Below are positions 40,600 to 50,247 of a stretch of DNA of 64,000 bases, piece after piece (positions within the stretch are counted from its first letter, which is position 1; every line of letters starts with the position of its first letter). A program made the position numbers and the translations under genes. Origin of the DNA: Alphaproteobacteria bacterium MarineAlpha5_Bin9 (lineage in GTDB: Bacteria > Pseudomonadota > Alphaproteobacteria > HIMB59 > GCA-002718135); contig PTKV01000003.1 in assembly GCA_002937895.1 (NCBI GenBank), forward strand, positions 43,244 through 107,243. Direction: 5' to 3'. The notes under the pieces are model-generated. The model made no database searches, had not been told where the DNA came from, and saw only the letters and a list, made by a program, of their open reading frames with translations.

Positions 40600-41093
40600 T
40601 ATTTCTTTAACATTTTAATTTGATGATTTAAAAAAATAGGAGTTAAAAATTTTGAAATCATATTAGTTAATACTAAATGTTTTTTGTTAAAATAATTTGA
40701 AACATTTAGTAAATTAAGTGTTCCAATGGTCTGTTTGTCAAAAATGATAACCTGATTTAAAATAGCTTCTGCACCTAGATCAGTTATTTTTTTGTGATCA
40801 GAGTGATATTTTCTTATTTCCTTAATATTGTTACCTATAAAAGACTTTTGCATTTCAAAAGTTACTTTAAAAAAATAATTTTTAGGAATTTTTTTCATTC
40901 CACCTGTGGGATAAACTTTATTATTTGAAGAGTAAATTCTTTTAACTATCTTCTTTTTTGGATGTTTGACTGTGAGGGTAAATAAAATAAATCCTATTTC
41001 CCTTCTTATAGTTTGATTTATTTTATCTAAAAAAACTTTTTCATTTTTTATATTCATAAAATCATTTAATATTTTTATATCTAATTTCTTCAT
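40599..41093 (-). CDS. GAF-domain-like protein
   Basis: 164 aa; 'GAEAILNQVIIFDKQTIGTLNLLNVSNYFNKKHLVLTNMISKFLTPIF'; overlaps the M24 peptidase start. Confidence 0.65.
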   Translation of the reverse strand: MKKLDIKILNDFMNIKNEKVFLDKINQTIRREIGFILFTLTVKHPKKKIVKRIYSSNNKVYPTGGMKKIPKNYFFKVTFEMQKSFIGNNIKEIRKYHSDHKKITDLGAEAILNQVIIFDKQTIGTLNLLNVSNYFNKKHLVLTNMISKFLTPIFLNHQIKMLKK

Positions 41094-41869
41094 TATTTTG
41101 GTTTTAACATATCTTCTTTATCTAGAACAGTAGGTATAGCATTTATTAATTCTTTCGTATATATGCTTTGTGGATTGAGAAAAACTTTTTTTGTTTCACC
41201 AAATTCTTCAATTATTCCTTTTTTCATAACCACAACTTTATTAGCTATATTTCTTACAACACTTAAATCATGAGTGATAAATATATAAGTTAAATTAAAT
41301 TCCATTTTGATTTTTAAAAGAAGATTTAATACTTTTGATTGAACTATCACATCAAGAGCTGAAGTAGGCTCATCTAGAATTAAAACTTTTGGTTCAGCCG
41401 CCAAAGCTCTTGCAATTGCAACTCTTTGTTTTTGTCCTCCTGATAAAGTGTCTGGATATCTAACCATAAATTCTGGTTCCATTCCTACATAAGACAATAA
41501 TTGCTTAACTCTTTCTTCAAGTTCATTTTTCTTAACAATTTTATGTATTCTTAAAGGTAATGAGATAGTGCTAAAAATAGTTTTTTTTGGATTTAATGTC
41601 GACATTGGATTTTGTTGAACATATTGAATTAATTTTCTTTGTTGTAAATTTCTTGTTTTATGTAGTTGCTCTTCATTAAACCATAAATCCCCTTTGTCTT
41701 GTTGATAAACTCCTAAAATAATATTTGCCAAAGTAGTTTTTCCAGATCCAGATTCTCCAACTACTGCAAAACAATCTTTTTCTTCTATTATTAAATTTAT
41801 TTTATTTAAAGCTTGAACTTCATTATTTTTAATAAAAAATTTTTTTGAAATATTATTTATCTTAATCAT
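41093..41869 (-). CDS. Dipeptide/oligopeptide-type ABC ATPase (DppF-like)
   Basis: 'GESGSGKTTLAN', 'LSGGQKQRVAIARALAAEPKVLILDEPTSALD'. Confidence 0.93.
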   Translation of the reverse strand: MIKINNISKKFFIKNNEVQALNKINLIIEEKDCFAVVGESGSGKTTLANIILGVYQQDKGDLWFNEEQLHKTRNLQQRKLIQYVQQNPMSTLNPKKTIFSTISLPLRIHKIVKKNELEERVKQLLSYVGMEPEFMVRYPDTLSGGQKQRVAIARALAAEPKVLILDEPTSALDVIVQSKVLNLLLKIKMEFNLTYIFITHDLSVVRNIANKVVVMKKGIIEEFGETKKVFLNPQSIYTKELINAIPTVLDKEDMLKPK

Positions 41870-41871
41870 TT

Positions 41872-42738
41872 TTAATGTGTATATTTTTTAATTAATGCAT
41901 AGTCAGGTGGATTTTCATTATGTTTAGGTAGTCCATCTCCACTTAACTTAGGAATTGATTCTAATAATGCTTTTGTATAAGGGTGTCCTGGATTATTAAA
42001 AAGCTGATTTTTTGTACCCTCTTCAACAATTACTCCTCTATATATAACATAGACTTTTTCAGCAAATTTTCTTACAACACCCATATTATGAGTAATTAGT
42101 AATACAGCTGTATTTGTTGCTTCAGTTAGTTCATTCATTAAATCTAAAGCTTGATTTTGCACTGTAACATCAAGCGCTGTGCTAGGCTCATCAGCTAAAA
42201 GCAATTCGGGCTTATTAATCATTGCCATTGTAATAACAACTCTTTGAGCAAGTCCGCCACTTAATTGAAAAGGATAAGATTCTAAAACTCTTTCTGGGTC
42301 TCTTATAGAAACCTTTTGAAGAGCTTCACAGGCTTTTAAAAAAGAATCTTTTTTTGAAATTTTACCACCATTTAAATTTACTTCATAAAATTGATCTTTA
42401 ATTTTAAAAACTGGATTTAGTGCAGCAATAGGATCCTGAAAAATAATAGAAATATTATTTCCCCTAATTTTTTTAAATTCACTTTGACTAAGATTTAATA
42501 TATCTTTGTTATTAAATATTATTCGCCCCTTTTTTGAGACATTTTTTTGATTTAATAATCCTAAAATAAGTTTTGTTGTGACTGATTTTCCTGATCCAGA
42601 TTCTCCAACCAAGGCGACTTTTTCTCCTCTATCTAATTCTAAACTAATTTTTTTTAAAACATATGAAATTCCTTCGTACATTTTAAATGATAATTCTAAA
42701 TCCTGTATTTTTAAAAGTTTATTAGACATCGACATCAA
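41872..42738 (-). CDS. Dipeptide/oligopeptide-type ABC ATPase (DppD-like)
   Basis: 'GESGSGKSVTTK', 'IFQDPIAALNPVFKI', 'LSGGLAQRVVITMAM', 'GHPYTKALLESIPKL'. Confidence 0.93.
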   Translation of the reverse strand: MMSMSNKLLKIQDLELSFKMYEGISYVLKKISLELDRGEKVALVGESGSGKSVTTKLILGLLNQKNVSKKGRIIFNNKDILNLSQSEFKKIRGNNISIIFQDPIAALNPVFKIKDQFYEVNLNGGKISKKDSFLKACEALQKVSIRDPERVLESYPFQLSGGLAQRVVITMAMINKPELLLADEPSTALDVTVQNQALDLMNELTEATNTAVLLITHNMGVVRKFAEKVYVIYRGVIVEEGTKNQLFNNPGHPYTKALLESIPKLSGDGLPKHNENPPDYALIKKYTH

Positions 42739-43570
42739 ACATATCTTTTAAACCATCTCCAACTAAGTTGAATCCTAGAACAACAATTAATATAGCAAAT
42801 CCAGGAAAAAGTGAAAACCACCAAGTATCCGGAAGCATAGAGGCACCCTTTGCAACCATAGTGCCTAAGTCAGGAGTTGGGGGCTGAGCACCTAAGCCAA
42901 GAAAACTAAGAGAGGAGCCTACTAATATTACAAAACCTAGATCTAGTGTTATTTTTGTTAATAAGGAAGGCAGACAATTTGGCAATATTTCCCAAAACAT
43001 TATATGGAATTTTGATGCCCCCATTACTTCAGAAGCAGTGATGTAACCTTCTGTTTTAATTGATCTTGTTAAATTATAAATTAACCTTGTATACCATGGC
43101 CACCAAGCCATGGAAACTGCAATCATTGTATACACCAAATTAGGTCTATCAAGTAGACCAATAATTGATAAAGCCAAAACTAAAGCAGGTATTGCTAAAA
43201 AAATATCTGTTATTCTCATTAAAATCAATTCAGTTTTTTTTCCTATGTATCCTGCACATAATCCCATTGTAACTCCAATAGGTACTGCAATTGATAAAAC
43301 TACAACACCTAAAATTAAAGAAATACGATAACCATAAATACATCTAGTAAAAATATCTCTTCCAATTTTATCAGTGCCAAAAATATAAGTTGAATCTGGT
43401 GGTTTAGATTTGTTTGCAAAATCTGTAAAAGGTCCTACATGCTCAGGAAATGGAGTAATATATGGAGCAAATATAGCTAATAATAAAACAATGACAACTA
43501 TAATTAATCCAAAAACTGATAAAGGATTTCTACTAAATTTATAGAAAGATTTTGTTTTAAATATATTCAT
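42722..43570 (-). CDS. Dipeptide/oligopeptide-type ABC permease (DppC-like)
   Basis: 'FGTDKIGRDIFTRCIYGYRISLILGV', 'SSLSFLGLGAQPPTPDLGTMVAKG'. Confidence 0.94.
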   Translation of the reverse strand: MNIFKTKSFYKFSRNPLSVFGLIIVVIVLLLAIFAPYITPFPEHVGPFTDFANKSKPPDSTYIFGTDKIGRDIFTRCIYGYRISLILGVVVLSIAVPIGVTMGLCAGYIGKKTELILMRITDIFLAIPALVLALSIIGLLDRPNLVYTMIAVSMAWWPWYTRLIYNLTRSIKTEGYITASEVMGASKFHIMFWEILPNCLPSLLTKITLDLGFVILVGSSLSFLGLGAQPPTPDLGTMVAKGASMLPDTWWFSLFPGFAILIVVLGFNLVGDGLKDMFDVDV

Positions 43571-43572
43571 TT

Positions 43573-44589
43573 TTAATCTTTAAAACTTATTCTAGGGTTT
43601 AATAGTAGAACTACAAAATCCACTACCATATTAATTACTAAATAAAAAGTTGTAATAATTAACGCAGTTGCAACTATGCCATTGAGATCTTTTGCAAGAA
43701 TTACCTCTACCCCATATTTAGCCATTCCTGGCCATACAAAAACTGTTTCAACCAAAAATGCATTTCCCAACATTAAAGCAAAATCTAATCCAATTATTGT
43801 TACAGTTGGTATAGAAGCTGGCTTTAAGGCATATTTAGTTGCTATTTTAAATTCACTAAATGAATATGATTTGGCAAATTCTATATACTGTTTGTCATAA
43901 ATATCGCTAAGATTAGTTCGGGTTAATCTTGCGACATTACCAATAGCAGGCATCGCGATAGCAAGACCAGGTAAAAATAAATGTGCAACAGCATCTTTAA
44001 AAAAATGAAAATTACCTTCAATTAATGAGTCAATAAGCAACAAACCAGTTACTAATTTAGGAGGATCTAGAGTTTCGCTAAATCTTTCAGAAACAGGGAA
44101 TATTGGTAACCAAAAGGCAAATATTAACATTAATATTATAGCCCAAAGAAAGCTTGGTGTAACGACACCTAAAAGGGAAAATACTCTTGATATATGATCA
44201 ACGAAAGTATCTTTAAATTTTCCAGATAAGATGCCTAAAGGCATTCCAATTAATACCATTAAAGTAACAGACATAAGCACTAATTCAAAAGTAGCTGGAA
44301 AATAACTTTTTATATCAATAAGAACAGGTCTTTTCGTATAGGTTGATATACCAAGATCTCCTTGAAATAAATTTGTTATAAAAATCTTATATTGTATAAA
44401 TATCGATTCATTTAAATGAAGTAATTCTCTATATTGTTCTACCATTTCTTTACTAGCAAATGGACCAAGAGCAATTCTAGCTGGATCTCCTGGAATTAAT
44501 CTAGCAAGACAAAAAATTACAATAGAAGCGCCAAAAAAAACAATGATGGATATAAAAGTTCTTCTAAAAAAATATTGAGCAGCAGACAA
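43573..44589 (-). CDS. Dipeptide/oligopeptide-type ABC permease (DppB-like)
   Basis: 'IPGDPARIALGPFASKEMVEQYRE', 'LARLTRTNLSDIYDKQYIEFAKS'-like region, 'NAFLVETVFVWPGMAKYGVEVI'. Confidence 0.94.
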   Translation of the reverse strand: MSAAQYFFRRTFISIIVFFGASIVIFCLARLIPGDPARIALGPFASKEMVEQYRELLHLNESIFIQYKIFITNLFQGDLGISTYTKRPVLIDIKSYFPATFELVLMSVTLMVLIGMPLGILSGKFKDTFVDHISRVFSLLGVVTPSFLWAIILMLIFAFWLPIFPVSERFSETLDPPKLVTGLLLIDSLIEGNFHFFKDAVAHLFLPGLAIAMPAIGNVARLTRTNLSDIYDKQYIEFAKSYSFSEFKIATKYALKPASIPTVTIIGLDFALMLGNAFLVETVFVWPGMAKYGVEVILAKDLNGIVATALIITTFYLVINMVVDFVVLLLNPRISFKD

Positions 44590-44617
44590 AACAATTAAAC
44601 CTAGATGAATAATTAAA

Positions 44618-44642
44618 TAAAGGCCGGCTAATCCGGCCTTTA
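44618..44642 (-). terminator. GC-rich hairpin between the substrate-binding-protein gene and dppB
   Basis: TAAAGGCCGG/CCGGCCTTTA stem pairs 44618-44627 with 44633-44642, loop CTAAT, downstream of the SBP stop on the minus strand. Confidence 0.65.
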
Positions 44643-44659
44643 AATATTAAAATTAATTA

Positions 44660-46258
44660 CTAATTAATTTCAAGTTCTCTAAATGATAAGTTTCTACCCA
44701 TAGTTCCATATCCTGTAAGAGTACCTGCAGTTTGAGCATTTGATACTGCCGTATTTACAGGCTGCATACCAACGAAATCAGTAATGAAAAGAGTAATAGC
44801 ATTATCAATAATCAATTGATTCGCTGCTTGATAAATTTTTATTCTTTCATTCGCATCTGTTTCTGCTCTACCTTTTTCTAATAGAGCATCTAATTCTGGA
44901 TCATTTGCCCATTCAGCTGACATCCATGTACCACCAGTAGATGAGTGCCATTGAGGATATAATAAACCATCAGGATCAGGAAAATTTGCTACAACAGAAA
45001 CTACAGTTGCGTGAGGAGTATTTTCCCAACTTGCAACTTGCTCAGTAAATTTTGCCCATGGAAGGCCTGTAACTGTCGCATCAAATCCTAATTCCATAGC
45101 ATTAGCTTGTAATTGAAGTGCCCAAGGTTCTTCGTATGGAACTTCAGCAATCCAAGCTAAATCAAGAGTATAATCGCTAGGATTATATTTGCACTTAGCA
45201 AGTTCAGCTTTAGCTTTATCAATATCTCTCTCTATAGCAGGCTTATTAGCGTCATAACCTAACAAACCAGGAATTAATGGACCGCTTGATTTTTTACCAG
45301 CTATTAGAGTGTCAGTAACTGCAAATGATTTTTCTAAAGCATCATAATCATATGCTAATTGAATAGCTCTTCTGCAATGAACATCATCAAAAGGCGCTTT
45401 TCTATTATTTAGCTTATTCATCCAAGCACCAGGTCTTGGAATTGGAATAATATCTACGTTAGGCTCTTTTTCTAGAGCAGCTACAACTTCATTAGGTAAC
45501 CACATACTAGAAATTTCATGTTCATTTCTAACTAAAAGAGTTTTGATTGTAGCAGCTTCTACACTATATTTAATAATTACTTCATCAGGAGATTTAGCAC
45601 TATGACCTTGGAAATAATTGTCATTTTTTGCTAAAACTGTTTTTACATTAGGATCATGCTCAACAATTTTATAAGCTCCAGTTCCAGCTGAAGTAGTTAA
45701 AAGATAAGCTTCTCCGTAATCGCCATTATCACCATATTCACCTGCAGCTGTATTAGCTTGTATAGTATCTTTATCTACTACAGCAAGTCTAATTAAACTA
45801 GCTACTAGAGGAGCATAAGGCTCTGCAGTATTTATTTCGACAGTTTTAGAGTCTAAAGCTTTGACATCTGTAACACTTCCAAATAGAAATGAGAAACCTT
45901 GTCCCATATCCATTAAGCGATTATATGAAAAGACTACGTCATCAGCATCCATAGTATTACCACTATGAAATTTAACTCCATCCTTTAATGTTATTTTTAA
46001 AGTAGTTGGACTAGTATACTCCCAACCACTTGCTAAAAGTGGATTTAATCCACCACTGCCACCTCTATCTTCATCAACTAGAGCATCATATACATTGAAC
46101 ATTAAAACAGAATCAACATAGTCAGTTGCTTTTGCTGGATCAGCTTCACCAATTGCTGCCTCATCTGTTCTTAATATTGTTTTTGCAAAGGCAGTGTTAA
46201 TAGAAAATGTAGTAACTAATAAAATCGTTATTAGTTTAAATAAATAACTAATTTTCAT
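44660..46258 (-). CDS. ABC transporter substrate-binding protein family 5 (DppA-like)
   Basis: Signal peptide, 'LKDGVKFHSGNTMDADDVVFSYNRLMD', 'CRRAIQLAYDYDAL', 'ANQLIIDNAITLFI'. Confidence 0.93.
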   Translation of the reverse strand: MKISYLFKLITILLVTTFSINTAFAKTILRTDEAAIGEADPAKATDYVDSVLMFNVYDALVDEDRGGSGGLNPLLASGWEYTSPTTLKITLKDGVKFHSGNTMDADDVVFSYNRLMDMGQGFSFLFGSVTDVKALDSKTVEINTAEPYAPLVASLIRLAVVDKDTIQANTAAGEYGDNGDYGEAYLLTTSAGTGAYKIVEHDPNVKTVLAKNDNYFQGHSAKSPDEVIIKYSVEAATIKTLLVRNEHEISSMWLPNEVVAALEKEPNVDIIPIPRPGAWMNKLNNRKAPFDDVHCRRAIQLAYDYDALEKSFAVTDTLIAGKKSSGPLIPGLLGYDANKPAIERDIDKAKAELAKCKYNPSDYTLDLAWIAEVPYEEPWALQLQANAMELGFDATVTGLPWAKFTEQVASWENTPHATVVSVVANFPDPDGLLYPQWHSSTGGTWMSAEWANDPELDALLEKGRAETDANERIKIYQAANQLIIDNAITLFITDFVGMQPVNTAVSNAQTAGTLTGYGTMGRNLSFRELEIN

Positions 46259-46406
46259 ATTTCCTCCTTATTATTAATATAGATAGTATCTGATATCTTA
46301 AAAAATTAAATAGAAATATTTTATTAACTTTAGACAAAATTAGATATTATAGATTGGTTTAAATTAGACAAATAGTAAAAAACTATAAAAAAATATTAAT
46401 AATAAT

Positions 46407-48116
46407 TTAAGTAAATTGATAGTTTTTATAGTGATTTTTAACATATTTATTAGATAAATATCCTTGTTTTAAGTCATTCTTTATTAGTTCAATATTTCTA
46501 TTTTTTGGATCTCCATATCCTCCTCCTCCACCAGTCATAAAAGTTATTTTATCTCCTTTGTTAAGTTTATGACCAGATTTTTTAGGCATATTAAAAATTT
46601 CACCATTTTCAGTAACAATTTTTACATTGTTTGCTCTAGCTGATTTTCCTCCTTTAATACCCCAAGGAGGAAACTTTGTTCTTTCTACTACTGATGTAAT
46701 AAAAGTTTCTTCTAACATTTGATATTCTATATCTAATCCTAATCCACCTCTATATTCTCCAGCACCACACGAGTCTTGTGCAAGCTCAATTTTTTTAACT
46801 AACCAAGGATTTCTTGATTCCATAATTTCTATTGGTGAAAATCTTGTGCCTGCAGAATTATGATGCATTGCTGTTACACCATCACCTTTAAAAAACCCCC
46901 CTTGCCCAACTGGATGAGGTGCTCCATCTGCCCATGGTTCACCATCCTTTTCTCTTTTTCCCCACCAAACAGCAGCAGCTAAACAACCTCCACTACTTGC
47001 AGGAAATACTTCAGGAAGTTTTTCTGAGAGAATTTTATAAATTAATTCCATAACTTGCAAGCCAGGCCATCCATTTAGAAAACATGGAGCAGGAGAAATA
47101 GGATTAAACATTGATCCTTTTCTAGTTTTAATTATCAAAGGTCTAAAAAAACCTTCATTGGGTTGCTCTCCATTTCCAGCCATCATACTAAAGGCAACCC
47201 TAGCCTTTGAAACAGTTGAAGGCAAAGGACAATTTATAGGTCCATTTTGTTGATTAGGAACTTCTGAAAAATCAATAATTAAATCTGAGTTTTTAACTTC
47301 TATAGAAATGTTAAACTTAACCTCTCCAGGATCTACACCGTTATTATCTAATTGACCATAACCTTTATAGTTACCATCAGGAATTCTATTTAATGTTGTT
47401 CTTACTAACTTTTCACCATGCTCATAAATATCATAAACTGAATTGTAAAAAGTTTCATATCCAAACTTTTTTACAATTCGTATTAATGCATTTGCTCCTG
47501 TAGTTACTCCATTTAATTGAGCATTAAGATCACCAACTATAGCTTTTGGAACTCTTGTATTTGCTATTATTAGTTTATAAATATCTTCTACTAATTTGCC
47601 TTTACTATATAATTTCAAACCTGGGTAAATAGTCCCTTCTTGAAAAACATCAACAGTATTTGTTGAATAAGGTTCTTTGCCCCCTGTGTCTAACCAATGT
47701 GCTTTAATTGCACTGTAGCCAATTAATTTATTATTTAGAAAAACTGGTTTTACTATAGCTGCATCTTGAGAGTGTGAGCCTGAACCATATGGATTATTAT
47801 ATATAATAATATCACCTTCATATAAATTTTTTTCACCTCCAACTTCCTTAACTGCTTCTTCAACACAAAAACTTAACGTTCCCATAAAACCAGGTAAACT
47901 TGGAGATTGGGACAGCATACAATAATTAGTGTCATATAATGCACTAGCAAAATCTAAAACTTCATAAATAATAGGAGAAAAAGAACATCTAATTAAAGTT
48001 TTTTTCATTTGTTCTGCTGCTGAGTTAAGCGAGTTCCTTATTATTTCTGTAGTAATAGGATCTACATTTTTATTAGTAATTTTTTGGTGTTTTTTTGATT
48101 CAAAAATATGTATCAT
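46407..48116 (-). CDS. Hydantoinase/oxoprolinase B-family subunit (HyuB-1)
   Basis: 'DPITTEIIRNSLNSAAEQMKKTLIRCSFSPIIYEVLDFASALYD', 'NNPYGSGSHSQDAAIVKPVF', 'GGGGGYGDPKNR'. Start at MIHIFE preferred over the longer ORF (48188). Confidence 0.92.
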   Translation of the reverse strand: MIHIFESKKHQKITNKNVDPITTEIIRNSLNSAAEQMKKTLIRCSFSPIIYEVLDFASALYDTNYCMLSQSPSLPGFMGTLSFCVEEAVKEVGGEKNLYEGDIIIYNNPYGSGSHSQDAAIVKPVFLNNKLIGYSAIKAHWLDTGGKEPYSTNTVDVFQEGTIYPGLKLYSKGKLVEDIYKLIIANTRVPKAIVGDLNAQLNGVTTGANALIRIVKKFGYETFYNSVYDIYEHGEKLVRTTLNRIPDGNYKGYGQLDNNGVDPGEVKFNISIEVKNSDLIIDFSEVPNQQNGPINCPLPSTVSKARVAFSMMAGNGEQPNEGFFRPLIIKTRKGSMFNPISPAPCFLNGWPGLQVMELIYKILSEKLPEVFPASSGGCLAAAVWWGKREKDGEPWADGAPHPVGQGGFFKGDGVTAMHHNSAGTRFSPIEIMESRNPWLVKKIELAQDSCGAGEYRGGLGLDIEYQMLEETFITSVVERTKFPPWGIKGGKSARANNVKIVTENGEIFNMPKKSGHKLNKGDKITFMTGGGGGYGDPKNRNIELIKNDLKQGYLSNKYVKNHYKNYQFT

Positions 48117-48132
48117 TTTTTTTTTTTTTAAA

Positions 48133-48152
48133 ACAACATTAAAAAATGTTGT
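48133..48152. promoter_or_regulatory. Inverted repeat ACAACATT-AAAA-AATGTTGT between divergent hyuB-1 and hyuA-1
   Basis: 8 bp perfect arms, 4 nt spacer, in the 88 bp divergent gap. Confidence 0.35.
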
Positions 48153-48204
48153 ATTATATATTGCATCTGATAACTTAAATTGAAACAATTAAATTCATTA
48201 TTTT

Positions 48205-50241
48205 ATGTCTTCAAGAATTGGTGTTGATATTGGAGGAACTTTTACAGATTTCATTTTATATGATGAATCTGGAAATACTGTAACAATAGATAAAATACCT
48301 ACGACACCGTCTTCACCAGAAATAGCTGTTGTTGAAGTAATAAAAAGAAATTTAGATGCAGATGCTTTATCAAAAGTTGATTTTTTTCTTCATGGGACTA
48401 CAGTTGGATTAAATGCTTTACTTGAGAGAAAAGGATCAAAGGTTGGTTTAATTTGTACTAAGGGATTTCGAGATACACTTGAAATTAGAAGGGGTGATAG
48501 AGATGAAATGTATAATTTATTTTGGCAACCTTCCCCTCCTTTGGTGCCAAGATATTTAAGGATAGAAATTGAAGAAAGATTGCTTGCAGATGGAAATACC
48601 CATACACCCTTAAATAAAGATCAAATTAAAGAAGCTTGTAAATTTTTTATTAAAGAAGAGGTTACTAGTGTAGCTATTGCATACATTAATTCGTATACAA
48701 ATAAAAAACATGAATTAGATACGGAAAAAATTTTTAGAGATAATGGTTTCAAAGGCCAAATCTCTCTTTCTTCAATGGTGTCTGGAGAATATAGAGAATA
48801 TGAACGGACTACTACAACAGTTATTGATGCTTTTGTAAAAGATAGGATGTCAAATTATCTAAACAGTTTAAAAAAACAATTAAATTCTATTGGTTTCAAA
48901 GGCAGTTTTTTGGTTACCAGATCAGGAAGTGGTTCGATGACTTTTGATGAGGCTGAAGATAGACCTTTTGAAACTATAATGTCTGGACCTGTTGCAGGAG
49001 CAGAGGGCGCTGGTGAGCTCTCTAGAAAATTAGAAAATATAAATCTAGTTACAGCCGATGTTGGGGGAACAAGTTTTGATACATGTTTAATAATTAACGG
49101 AAGACCTCAAATTCAATTTGAAGGAAAAATAGTAGGATTGCCAGTTCAATCACCTTGGGTTGATGTTAGATCTATTGGTGCTGGAGGAGGATCCATAGCT
49201 TATCTTGATGAAGGTGGTTTAATTCGTTCAGGTCCCCAAAGTTCTGGAGCTGTTCCTGGGCCTGCATGTTATGGCAAGGGAGGGAAGAAACCAACTACTA
49301 CAGACGCAGCATTTTTTTTAGGAATGCTTGGTGAAGGAAAATTAGCTTCAGGTTTAGAATTAAACAAATCTTTTGCTGAAGAAGCTTTAATATCTGTAGG
49401 TGGAAAAATAAATCTTTCTGCTCATGATACTGCTAAAGGAATATTAAAAATAAGTAGTTCCAACATGGCAGATGCAATAAGAGAAATCACAATTGAACAG
49501 GGAATTGATCCTAGAGAATTAAAACTTTTAGCTTTTGGTGGGGCAGGTCCACTTATGTCAAATTTAATTGCAGAAGAATTAGATATTAAAGAAATTATCG
49601 TGCCACCTTTCTCAGGAAATTTTTCAGCATGGGGACTTTTAGGAGCAGATTTATTGCAAATGAATGCTAGAACCAAAATTCTTAGATTATCTGATGAGTC
49701 AATAAATGAATGTAATAATATTCTTAAAGAATTATTTTCTGAATTAGAAAAAAGACAAAAAATAGATTTTAGTGCATCTAATCAAATTAAAGAAGTAGCT
49801 CTAGATATGAGGTGGATGGGGCAAGAACATACAATTACTCTAAAACTCGAAAAAGAAAAAGATGGGAAAATTAGTTTAAACTCAAATCAACTAAAAGATT
49901 TATTTATGAACGAATATTTAAGAACCTTTGGAAGTAAACTTGACACTATTGTAGAAATTGTTTCAACCAGAGCTTCTTTAAGGGTTCCGCTACCAAGAAA
50001 ATCTGAAACTGGAAACATTAAACAAGATGATATTAAAATTACTAATAATAAAATTAAATGTTATTCTTTTAAAAAAGATGAAATTATTGATTTCAATATA
50101 GTTTCTAGATCTGATCTAAAATCAGATTCATCAGGTCCTATAATTATAGTGGAAAGTACTGCTATAACATATGTGGATGCTAATTATGATGTAAAAAAAG
50201 ATAAAGATAATAATTTAATTATAAATAATAGAGAAATGTAA
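48205..50241 (+). CDS. Hydantoinase/oxoprolinase A-family subunit (HyuA-1)
   Basis: 'RIGVDIGGTFTDFILYD', 'FLHGTTVGLNALLERKG', 'VTADVGGTSFDTCLI', 'GAGGGSIAYLDEGG'. Confidence 0.94.
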   Translation: MSSRIGVDIGGTFTDFILYDESGNTVTIDKIPTTPSSPEIAVVEVIKRNLDADALSKVDFFLHGTTVGLNALLERKGSKVGLICTKGFRDTLEIRRGDRDEMYNLFWQPSPPLVPRYLRIEIEERLLADGNTHTPLNKDQIKEACKFFIKEEVTSVAIAYINSYTNKKHELDTEKIFRDNGFKGQISLSSMVSGEYREYERTTTTVIDAFVKDRMSNYLNSLKKQLNSIGFKGSFLVTRSGSGSMTFDEAEDRPFETIMSGPVAGAEGAGELSRKLENINLVTADVGGTSFDTCLIINGRPQIQFEGKIVGLPVQSPWVDVRSIGAGGGSIAYLDEGGLIRSGPQSSGAVPGPACYGKGGKKPTTTDAAFFLGMLGEGKLASGLELNKSFAEEALISVGGKINLSAHDTAKGILKISSSNMADAIREITIEQGIDPRELKLLAFGGAGPLMSNLIAEELDIKEIIVPPFSGNFSAWGLLGADLLQMNARTKILRLSDESINECNNILKELFSELEKRQKIDFSASNQIKEVALDMRWMGQEHTITLKLEKEKDGKISLNSNQLKDLFMNEYLRTFGSKLDTIVEIVSTRASLRVPLPRKSETGNIKQDDIKITNNKIKCYSFKKDEIIDFNIVSRSDLKSDSSGPIIIVESTAITYVDANYDVKKDKDNNLIINNREM

Positions 50242-50247
50242 TGCGTT

